Origin: Macrostomum hystrix
Lineage: Eukaryota; Platyhelminthes; Macrostomidae
Direction: 5' to 3'
DNA length: 64,000 nucleotides
Assembly: GCA_950097015.1 (NCBI GenBank)
Contig: CATNEN010000006.1
Coordinates: 432,128 to 496,127, forward strand
Shown here: one piece after another, positions 46,632 to 58,200 of the stretch
How positions within the stretch are numbered: position 1 is the stretch's first letter
How the letters are laid out: every line of letters begins with the position of its first letter
The notes under the pieces: generated by a model
Told to the model about the DNA's origin: nothing
What the model saw: only the letters and a program-made list of their open reading frames with translations
Databases searched by the model: none
Position numbers and translations under genes: made by a program

Positions 46632-46690
46632 GGCGCTAATAGTTTGGGTGTCGGACTTAAGTCTTGAAGGTCGGGGGTTCGATTCCCGAC
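46632..46690 (+). repeat. tRNA-like SINE head (family B type)
   Basis: It contains GGTCGGGGGTTCGATTCCCG (B-box), the same as the 10.4-kb copy. It runs directly into AAT repeats and the tail of an inverted family A copy, as at 3.36 kb. Confidence 0.6.
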
Positions 46691-46945
46691 TCCATTAATA
46701 ATAATTGTAGGAGGGTTGAGGGCAATGGCACATCATTTGGTGACACTAGACCCGCAGCAGCGAGGAGGCAATTCTGCCCATTTCGCTGACACCTGAGCAC
46801 ACACTCACACAGGTGTGTACATCTGCCCTGACGTTCTCATCGTCAGGCAGTACGCTTTCACTGTGCCTTGGAGGTTGGCCATCAAGGGTGTAAACTGCAC
46901 GACAAGCCCCCAAGCCTTCACTCGGCGGCTGCACCCCGAGTGAAG
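46691..46945 (-). repeat. tRNA-derived SINE, family A (copy 7, head-truncated)
   Basis: Tail at about 46688-46700. The body matches the family; the tRNA-like head beyond about 46945 is missing. Confidence 0.85.
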
Positions 46946-47140
46946 TTATACTTTTCAGCTAAGTGAGAAACAGTGAGAAACAGGTCATGAAAACCCCAGC
47001 AAAGTTGTATCGACTATTGGTCCAACCAATGGTCTGGCTGGCTTGCCAACCAATAAGCTTGCGAGCTGAAATCTCTCCACTAAATTGCTAAATAAATTCA
47101 TTTTTCATTTTGAATTGCAGATGCTCACATCTGTTCTAAG

Positions 47141-49231
47141 ATGCAACTCCGCTTCCTGCACCAGCTCGCTGTTTTTAGCTTCGTTGCTGCTTCCTTAGCG
47201 GCCGCATCCACTGGGACTGGCCGCGTTGAGCTGCGCCACAGCTTCCCAGAGGAGCTCCCGGTAGGCAGCCGGGTGGCCGACCTTCGCCAACTCTTGCGCG
47301 TCCAAGCCGGCCGTCTGGACGCCGACGCGCCAGAGCTGGAGTTCCGCCAGCTCTACGACCCCGGCGGCCTGCTCAGTGTGCATCCGAACACCGGGACGGT
47401 CGATGTCCGATCTCGCGTCGATCGGGAGGCCCTGTGCGCCGCAGTGGACACTTGCTGCCAGGGAGCCAGCAGCTCGGACTGCCGCCTGTCGCCCACTGTC
47501 GGCCTCCTGGACTCGCGCACCGGCGGCGGCGCCGGCGGCAGCGGCAGCTTTCGAGACATCCTCCAGCTCGAACTAGACGTTATCGACATCAACGACAATG
47601 CGCCGCGCTGGCCGGCCGCGAAGCTTCCACTGGATATGCCAGAGCACACTCGGCTTGGCGCCAAATTTAGCCTGCAGCCGGCAGAAGATCCGGACAGGGC
47701 GCCGGACAACACGACCCGCTCCTACAGGCTGCTTTCAGCCACAAAAGCTGGCGCCTTCCGGGTCGCCTTTGAGTCATCCGGCCTGGACCCGACCGCTGCG
47801 CCGCACGTCTGGCTGGAGGTGCTCGAGGATCTCGACAGAGAAACCCGGTCCAGCCATGAGTTGGTCATTGCTGCAGTGGACGGTGGGCCCGAGCCACTGA
47901 CTGGCACAGTCACCGTTAGTGTCGTTCTCACCGACATCAATGACAACGCGCCGGTTTTCGTACGACGCAACCAAGACGCCGTGAAAACTGTCCCGGAGAC
48001 TATGGCGCCGGGTAGCCAGCTGCTGCGCGTGGAAGCCACGGACCGGGATGACTCGGACGCCGGAAGCCTTCGCTACCGGTTCAGCGTGTCCGCTAGTCGC
48101 GCGGTTCTCGAGGACTTTGAGATAGACTCGGTGACTGGAGTCATCTCCGTGCGCCAGCTCGACTATGAGACGCGGCGCGAGTACAGTATCCCTGTGACCG
48201 TCTCCGATGGGAAGCACCTCGTCGAAACCACAGTGGAGGTCCGCGTCCTGAATGTCAACGACAATCCGCCGGTGATCGCTGTGAAGAGTGTCCAGCAAGA
48301 CGCGGCACGGTCGGACGCGTTGGTTGTTCTCGAAAATGCACCAGCTGGTAGCCTTATCGCCACCGCGGATGTGAAGGACGCTGACGACAAGGCCATGCAG
48401 GAGGCGGTCGACTGCAGCATCCAGCCTCCAGGCCAATTCGCCATCCAGCCCCTGTATGAATCAGCGCGGTACCAGTTTAAGATAGTCAGCACTCTTAGCT
48501 TCGATCGCGAGGTCCGAGCATCCTACACCGTCGAAGTTGTCTGTCGAGACCGCGGTAGCCCCACCCAGGAAGGCCGTCACCGGCTGCGGATTCTCGTTGC
48601 CGACATCAACGACAATCGACCGAGATTCGCAAGCAGTTTGGTGCGCGCCAGGCTGTCCGAGAACTCCGGCGACGGTGCCTTCGTGGCTCGCGTTCAAGCC
48701 GACGATCCAGATGAGGGCGCGAATGGAAGGGTGCGATACTCTTTGGCGCCAACATCAGCGGCGGACTTCGCCATCGATCCGTACAATGGCACCGTGACGG
48801 CAAGGCGCAGCTTCGATCGCGAGAAAATCGAAGTCCTTCACGTTGTCATATTTGCCCAGGATTCGCCAACCGAAAGCGGCGAGAGCCTGACAGCAACTAC
48901 CAGTCTTGTTGTCAATATCGTCGACGTCAACGACTGTCAACCGAGGCTTGACCGACGCTTGTACAGTTTGGCCGTGGAAGAGGGCTCGCCAGCCGGTACT
49001 CGGATTGGTCGAGCTAACGCTGTCGACTGCGACGCTGATCCGCGGCACAGGAACGTCACCTACCGGCTTGCGAGCGACGGCAGCGGCAGCTCCATTGAGC
49101 TCTTCAGTGTCGCGCCTGGCAGTGGCGAGTTGTTCACGACAGGAGCGGGCGAGCTGGACAGAGAGAGGCGCAACTCGCACAGCTTCCTGCTGGTGGCCGA
49201 CGATGGAGTTGGCCTGGCGGACACGGCGCAG
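47141..49231 (+). CDS. Protocadherin exon 1: signal peptide and cadherin repeats 1-6 (part)
   Basis: A single 2.1-kb GC-rich exon encodes 697 residues, as large ectodomain exons do in protocadherins. The donor is GCGCAG|gtgaga. An acceptor (gaattgcag) lies 20 bases before the ATG. Repeat 1 has two extra Cys in TCCQGASSSDC and a Gly-rich insert (GGGAGGSG). Confidence 0.95.
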
Positions 49232-52200
49232 GTGAGAATTGAGATATGGTATTGAATTCTAAACTCAGACCAAACTATCGTAATAATGCGGGCTTGCGTC
49301 CAGCGGGCTTTGGACATGAGGCATTAATTACGCTCGTAACTGCAGTCGACCCGCATACAGCAAGGATGTATTTTGACCCACTCCTCTGGTCGTTTAAGCA
49401 CACGGTAAAGAACTCAGGCTTACACCTCACGAAGGTGTCCACATCTGCCCTGACTTTATCATTTTCAGGCCGTGTACAAGTACGAGTACATGTAACTTCG
49501 CTATTTCCCACTGAAACCCCGCGAAATTTCGATCCTAACTGCAAAATAACCCCCAGGTGACAGTCTCCGTGACCGACCGGAACGACAACCATCCGCGCTG
49601 GATGTTTCCTGGTGAGTCCGGCCGCTCGTTGAACATCTCGCAGCACAGGCCAACCGGTAGTCCAATCGCCCACCTGCATGCCACGGATGCCGACGCAGGA
49701 GAGAACGGCACCGTGGTCTACAGCCTGCTGGCTCCGCAGCCCTACGACAACCTGTTCGTCGTCAGCCGGGATGGCAGCCTGTCGCTCGGCCGTCCAGTCG
49801 ATGCCTCCCGCGACATCGGCGTTGTGCATCGCCTGGTTTTAAACGCTTCTGACCGCGGACGGCCGCAGCCGCTGAACAGCATCGAGACAATGGAGATTCG
49901 CATTTTGGAGTTGGCTGGCGGTGGCTTCGGAGGGCACTCAGCCAGAACCTCCGAGAGCAACCTGGTCATCATCGTCGCCATGGTAACGGTGACGCTTGCC
50001 GTATCTCTGGTGCTCATTGGGGCCATATTCTGTTTGAGGTGCCGAAGCTGCGGCGCTGATCGGAGGCAGCGCAGGCGGAAGATTAACCGGCAGCAGCAGC
50101 AACAGCAACAGCCGCTGACGCCGCCACCATCGCCACCGTTGCCTCTGCCTCCGCAGCCTCTTCTTCTGGGGCCGTCAGTTGATTACTCACCCGAGTGCGG
50201 ATATCGCTGCGGTGAGTCCTTCGCCTATGGGATACTATGGAAATTCCACGTGCATTCCCTGCAACATTTGATGCATCAGGTTTAAAGATCCAAAGCAGAT
50301 TAACTTATAAATTCGCCATAAAGCACTTTAGAAGTGATATAAGCCTTACTTGAAAAAGCCTTAGAGTGTGACAGATTTCTTCAGCGCCGAATCTCGTCCC
50401 TAATTTCACAGCTGTCATCCTCACCTTACTGAAACCCCACCTCCAAATCTTGTCTAACTACCCCAGCAATCGCGCGCACACCATGGATTTAAATTGTTTA
50501 CCCACCTGCCAGGGCTCTAAAGACGCATTAAAGAAAGAAGCCAGGAGTCCATGTGCTTCCATTCACACACAATTCTCTTGCATAAGAAGCGACTCCTTCC
50601 TTCTCTTGGTGGTAGGCAGCGGGGTTTGAGCTGAATAAGAGGAATTGAGACAAGAGGATATTTTGAAAGACAGCCACCGCTCCCTGCTTGTGGGAACTTG
50701 TGGGAACTGCCCCCACATCCTACTAGCCCATTGGCAGCCCTGCCGATTTTGAGCCCGCTGTGAAAACGGGTTAGAAGGAAAGAAAAGAAAAAACACAAAA
50801 ATAAAAAACTGCTGAAAAATCACTGCACATTTTCAGCTACTTCAGGTCCACTTCAGTTCGCCGCGTGTGTTTGTTGAAATTCAATGCCTGTACTGATTTT
50901 CTCATCCCTGATGTGTATGTGGGTTTCTAAGAAATCTAGTTTTATATTTTCTGTGAAAATTAGTGCGCTTTCTAAGAAACTATTTCCCGTTTGTATGCAT
51001 AAGCAAGCGACTGTAGTTGATTTTCAATCAAATTTCGCTGCCATTCACCAAATTATGTAACAGGTAAAAACTTCCCTATATTTTATATTTCAGTAAGTTT
51101 AGTTGAGCCTGTGTTAGTAGCGTCGTACTTCTGACGGAGGGGTCGGGAGTTCGAATCCTAGGTATTTCCCCAGGAGGGAAATAGCCTGGTGGTTGAAATT
51201 GGCTGTATCTATTTCCCGTCCGCTGACGTTAACTTTTTTCGTTTTTTTTAATCGGCTATTTAAATGAATAACTATGAGACACAACTGTCAAACAACTGTC
51301 AAATCTCCCACTGGGGGTCTATTTCGATATTTAAAATCACCACCTGGCTCCCCTCAGTGTCAGAATTAATATAATCATTGATTGACAATGTTCTAATGAA
51401 AATGCCAAACTCCGGTTGAGTGTAAAATGACACACCTATCAACTGTCAGTCGTTGAGTTTCAATTATATTGCTAAAAGTTTCCTCGTTGACACCTGCCTG
51501 AGCTCATTGTTCTCACCCAGACAACAGCCTTGACAACAGAGTCAAATTATTTTTTTCAAATGTAACAAAACAAAATGCGCTGCTACAAAGACAATGGAGA
51601 TTTTCGAGTGGTTCCTAGAGCTTTGGAAACTTTAGAAATCTGGTCCGCCGAGTCGTCCGCCGAGTAGTTTGAGCACCCTAATTCAAGTTGCGCAATAATT
51701 AACCTCTAGCTAAACCCAGGTGCGCGGGTTTCTGTTTGAGTTTAGCCTCCAGGCAAGCCTACTCAATTGTGCTCTGCTCAAGTGGCTCATCATCCAGTGT
51801 GTCCCACTCTGCTCTGTTTGAGCATTCAGCTCACAAAAAGCGACCGCCAGCAAAAAATTGGAATTCTCTTGAGGTAATAAAACAGTTATCTAGACGCCTG
51901 TTGCGTCACCGACTTTGGGAACCGCCCAGACACCAGCGGAGGTTGAGGTGGGGTGGCATTTTCGATGACTCGCACTCTGAAGTCTCCGGACCGCTGGCTA
52001 AGCAGAACGATGTGGAGTCGAATTTCAATATTAGTTGTTTCTCAGCTGACAGATAGATTGACTTCAGAAAGCGCTTAATCTCTCGATTATTGTTGGCTCG
52101 ACCATCCGTTTGACTGCTTGAAAAACTTTATTCGATCTCTAAAGTAATCAGACCACTCTCCAAACTTTCTCTCCTCTCCTCTACCTTATCTCACTTATAT

Positions 52201-55200
52201 CTCCTCTCTTCACTCTCTTCTCTCCTCTCTCTTATCTATTCTCTTCTATCCATTCTTTTATCTCTCGCCTCTTCTCTCCTTCTCTCTCCTTCCTTCTTCT
52301 CTTCTCTCTCATTTGCTTACTTTCTTTCGTCCCAACTTTCGATTCGCTGAATTTAAATCCACAATTTCTTTCTGGCTCTGTCGCAGCCCTCTTTCTGTAA
52401 TTTTCCTTTTAACATTTTCTGCTACCTTTACAAATTTCTGAGGCGCAATCTCAAAATCCCTTTCAGACTCGATGATGCGCCGGGACCAGCTCGTGGACAG
52501 CCACTATCAGGTGCAGCTGCCGCTGAGCCCTCTAGACAGCGAGGGCACCGTCAGGCGGGTGGCCTTCACCGGAAGTGAGGTGAGGCCGCGCTTCTAGTCT
52601 ACAAAACACCTGCCCGGCTGTTCCAAAGAACTAATTTCTATGTAGAAGAATGAAGGCTATAAAATGCTGCCAAGTCCTTTCATTTCCACCTGATTTCTGG
52701 CCCAGACACTGAATCAGAAGGCTCTTATTTTCATAGAAAAAATATGAAATTTGGGGAAAAATCCCCTATTTAGAATATTCCCAATTCCCCAGTTCCCCAG
52801 AATCTTCCCCAGTTCAGAAACTTACCCGATTCAGAATCTTCCCCGATTCAGAATCTTCCCGGATTCAGAATCTTTCCCGATTCAGAATCTTCCCCGATTC
52901 AGAATCTTCCCGGATTCAGAATCTTCCCCGATTCAGAATCTTCCCGGATTCAGAATCTTCCTCGATTCAGAATCTTCCCGGATTCAGAATCTTCCTCGAT
53001 TCAGAATCTTCACGGATTCAGAATCTTCCCCGATTCAGAATCTTCCCCAATTCGGAATCTTCCCCGATTCAGAATCTTCCCGGATTCAGAATCTTCCTCG
53101 ATTCAGAATCTTCACGGATTAAGAATCTTCCCCAATTCAGAATCTTCCCCCGATTCAGAATCTTCCACGATTCAGAATCTTCCCCGATTCAGAATATTCC
53201 CGGATTCAGAATCTTCCCGGATTCAGAACCTTCCCCAATTCAGAATCTTCCCGGATTCAGAATCTTCCCCAATTCAGAATCTTCCCCGATTCAGAATCTT
53301 CCCCGATTCAGAATCTTCCCCAATTCAGAATCTTCCCCAATTCGGAATCTTCCCCAATTCATAATCTTCCCCGATTCAGAATCTTCCCCGATTAAGAATC
53401 TTCCCCAATTCAGAATCTTCCCCAATTCGGAATCTTCCCCAATTCATAATCTTCCCGGATTCAGAATCTTCCCCGATTCAGAATCTTCCCCAATTCAGAA
53501 TCTTCCAGGATTCAGAATCTTCCCGGATTCAGAATCTTCCCGGATTCAGAATCTTCCCCGATTCAGAATCTTCCCCGATTCAGAATCTTCCCCGATTCAT
53601 AATCTTCCCCGATTCAGAATCTTCCCCGATTCAGAATCTTCCCCAGTTCAGAAACTTACCCGATTCAGAATCTTCCCCGATTCAGAATCTTCCCGGATTC
53701 AGAATCTTTCCCGATTCAGAATCTTCCCCGATTCAGAATCTTCCCCGATTCAAAATCTTCCCCGATTCAGAATCTTCCCCGATTCAGAATCTTTCCCGAT
53801 TCAGAATCTTCCCCGATTCAGAATCTTCCCAATTCAGAATCTTCCCAATTCAGAATCTTCCCCGATTCAGAATCTTCCCCGATTCAGAATCTTCCCCGAT
53901 TCAGAATCTTCCCGGATTCAGAATCTTCCTCGATTCAGAATCTTCCTCGATTCAGAATCTTCCCGGATTCAGAATCTTCCTCGATTCATAATCTTCCCGG
54001 ATTCAGAATCTTCCCCGATTCAGAATCTTCCCCGATTCAGAATCTTCCCCGATTCAGAATCTTCCCCAATTCAGAATCTTCCCCAATTCAGAATCTTCCC
54101 CGATTCAGAATCTTCCCCGATTCAGAATCTTCCCGGATTCAGAATCTTCCCCGATTCAGAATCTTCCCCGATTCAGAATCTTCCCCGATTAAGAATCTTC
54201 ACGGATTCAGAATCTTCCCGGATTCAGAATCTTCCCCAATTCAGAATCTTCCCCAGTTCAGAAACTTACCCGATTCAGAATCTTCCCCGATTCAGAATCT
54301 TCCCCAATTCAGAATCTTTCCCGATTCAGAATCTTCCCCGATTCAGAATCTTCCCCGATTCAGAATCTTCCCCGATTCAGAATCTTCCCCGATTCAGAAT
54401 CTTCCCCGATTTAGAATCTTTCCCGATTCAGAATCTTTCCCGATTCAGAATCTTTCCCGATTCAGAATCTTCCCCGATTCAGAATCTTCCCAATTCAGAA
54501 TCTTCACCGATTCAGAATCTTCCCCGATTCAGAATCTTCCTCGATTCAGAATCTTCCTCGATTCAGAATCTTCCCGGATTCAGAATCTTCCTCGATTCAT
54601 AATCTTCCCGGATTCAGAATCTTCCCCGATTCAGAATCTTCCTCGATTCAGAATCTTCCTCGATTCATAATCTTCCCGGATTCAGAATCTTCCCCGATTC
54701 AGAATCTTCCTCGATTCAGAATCTTCCCCGGATTCAGAATCTTCCCCGATTCAGAATCTTCCTCGATTCAGAATCTTCCCCGATTCAGAATCTTCCCCGA
54801 TTCAGAATCTTCCTCGATTCAGAATCTTCCTCGATTCAGAATCTTCCTCGATTCAGAATCTTCCCGATTCAGAATCTTCCTCGATTCATAATCTTCCCGG
54901 ATTCAGAATCTTCCCCGATTCAGAATCTTCCTCGATTCAGAATCTTCCTCGATTCATAATCTTCCCGGATTCAGAATCTTCCCGATTCAGAATCTTCCTC
55001 GATTCAGAATCTTCCCCGATTCAGAATCTTCCCCGATTCAGAATCTTCCTCGATTCAGAATCTTCCCCGATTCAGAATCTTCCCCGATTCAGAATCTTCC
55101 TCGATTCAGAATCTTCCCCGATTCAGAATCTTCCCCGATTCAGAATCTTCCTCGATTCAGAATCTTCCCGATTCCGAATCTTCCCCGATTCATAATCTTC

Positions 55201-58200
55201 CCGGATTCAGAATCTCCTCCCCAATTCAGAATCCTTTCCCGGATTCAGAATCTTCCCCGATTCGGAATCTTCCCGAATTCAGATATCTTCCCCGACTCAG
55301 AATCTTCCGGATTCACGAATCTTCCTCGATTCAGAATCTTCCTCCGATTCATTAATCTTCTCCGGATTCAGAATATCTTCCCTGATTCAGAATCTTCCCT
55401 GATTCAGAATCTTCCCGATTCAGATCTTCCCCGGATTCAGAATCTTCCCGGATTCAGAATCTTCCCGATTCAGAATCTTCCCCTGATTCAGAATCTTCCC
55501 CGATTCAGAATCTTCCCGGATTCAGAATCTTCCCCGATTCAGAATCTTCCCGGATTCAGAATCTTCCCGGATTCAGAATCTTCCTCGATTCAGAATCTTC
55601 CCGGATTCAGAATCTTCCTCGATTCAGAATCTTCTCGGATTCAGAATCTTCCTCGATTCAGAATCTTCACGGATTCAGAATCTTCCCCGATTCAGAATCT
55701 TCCCCAATTCGGAATCTTCCCCGATTCAGAATCTTCCCGGATTCAGAATCTTCCTCGATTCAGAATCTTCACGGATTAAGAATCTTCCCCGATTCAGAAT
55801 CTTCCCCCGATTCAGAATCTTCCACGATTCAGAATCTTCCCCGATTCAGAATATTCCCGGATTCAGAATCTTCCCGGATTCAGAACCTTCCCGGATTCAG
55901 AATCTTCCCCAATTCAGAATCTTCCCGGATTCAGAATCTTCCCCAATTCAGAATCTTCCCCGATTCAGAATCTTCCCCGATTCAGAATCTTCCCCAATTC
56001 AGAATCTTCCCCAATTCGGAATCCCCAATTCATAATCTTCCCGATTCAGAATCTTCCCCGATTAAGAATCTTCCCCAATTCAGAATCTTCCCCAATTCGG
56101 AATCTTCCCCAATTCATAATCTTCCCGGATTCAGAATCTTCCCCAATTCGGAATCTTCCCCAATTCATAATCTTCCCGGATTCAGAATCTTTCCCCGATT
56201 CAGAATCATCCCCAATTCAGAATCTTCCCGGATTCAGAATCTTCCCGGATTCAGAATCTTCCCGATTCAGAATCTTCCCCGATTCAGAATCTTCCCCGAT
56301 TCAGAATCTTCCCCGATTCATAATCTTCCCCGATTCAGAATCTTCCCCGATTCAGAATCTTCCCGGATTCAGAATCTTCCCCGATTCAGAATCTTCCCCG
56401 ATTCAGAATCTTCCCGGATTCAGAATCTTCCCCAATCAGAATCTTTCCCAATTCAGAATCTTCCCCAATTCAGAATCTCCCCGATTCATAATCTTCCCGG
56501 ATTCAGAATCTTCCTCGATTCAGAATCTTCCCGGATTCAGAATCTTCCCCGATTCAGAATCTTCCCCGATTCAGAATCTTCCCCGATTCAGAATCTTCCC
56601 CAATTCAGAATCTTCCCCGATTCAGAATCTTCCCCGATTCAGAATCTTCCCCGATTCAGAATCTTCCGGATTCAGAATCTTCCCCGATTCAGAATCTTCC
56701 CCGATTCATAATCTTCCCGGATTCAGAATCTTCCCCAATTCAGAATCTTCCCGGATTCAGAATCTTCCCCGATTCGGAATCTTCCCCGATTCAGAATCTT
56801 CCCCGACTCAGAATCTTCCCGGATTCAGAATCTTCCTCGATTCAGAATCTTCCCCGATTCATAATCTTCCCGGATTCAGAATCTTCCCTGATTCAGAATC
56901 TTCCCTGATTCAGAATCTTCCCCGATTCAGAATCTTCCCGGATTCAGAATCTTCCCGGATTCAGAATCTTCCCTGATTCAGAATCTTCCCTGATTCAGAA
57001 TCTTCCCCGATTCAGAATCTTCCCGGATTCAGAATCTTCCCCGATTCAGAATCTTCCCGGATTCAGAATCTTCCCGGATTCAGAATCTTCCTCGATTCAG
57101 AATCTTCCCGGATTCAGAATCTTCCTCGATTCAGAATCTTCCCGGATTCAGAATCTTCCTCGATTCAGAATCTTCACGGATTCAGAATCTTCCCCGATTC
57201 AGAATCTTCCCCAATTCGGAATCTTCCCCGATTCAGAATCTTCCCGGATTCAGAATCTTCCTCGATTCAGAATCTTCACGGATTAAGAATCTTCCCGATT
57301 CAGAATCTTCCCCCGATTCAGAATCTTCCACGATTCAGAATCTTCCCGATTCAGAATATTCCCGGATTCAGAATCTTCCCGGATTCAGAACCTTCCCGGA
57401 TTCAGAATCTTCCCCAATTCAGAATCTTCCCGGATTCAGAATCTTCCCCAATTCAGAATCTTCCCCGATTCAGAATCTTCCCCGATTCAGAATCTTCCCC
57501 AATTCAGAATCTTCCCCAATTCGGAATCTTCCCCAATTCATAATCTTCCCCGATTCAGAATCTTCCCCGATTAAGAATCTTCCCAATTCAGAATCTTCCC
57601 CAATTCGGAATCTTCCCCAATTCATAATCTTCCCGGATTCAGAATCTTCCCCAATTCGGAATCTTCCCAATTCATAATCTTCCCGGATTCAGAATCTTCC
57701 CCCGATTCAGAATCTTCCCCAATTCAGAATCTTCCCGGATTCAGAATCTTCCCGGATTCAGAATCTTCCCGGATTCAGAATCTTCCCGATTCAGAATCTT
57801 CCCGATTCAGAATCTTCCCCGATTCATAATCTTCCCCGATTCAGAATCTTCCCCGATTCAGAATCTTCCCGGATTCAGAATCTTCCCCGATTCAGAATCT
57901 TCCCCGATTCAGAATCTTCCCGGATTCAGAATCTTCCCCAATTCAGAATCTTTCCCAATTCAGAATCTTCCCCAATTCAGAATCTTCCCCGATTCATAAT
58001 CTTCCCGGATTCAGAATCTTCCTCGATTCAGAATCTTCCCGGATTCAGAATCTTCCCCGATTCAGAATCTTCCCCGATTCAGAATCTTCCCCGATTCAGA
58101 ATCTTCCCCAATTCAGAATCTTCCCCGATTCAGAATCTTCCCCGATTCAGAATCTTCCCCGATTCAGAATCTTCCCGGATTCAGAATCTTCCCGATTCAG

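Noticed and set aside
52751-53122. 123-codon plus-strand frame in the protocadherin intron
   Set aside because: Generated by the 17-bp array; splice sites place it within an intron.
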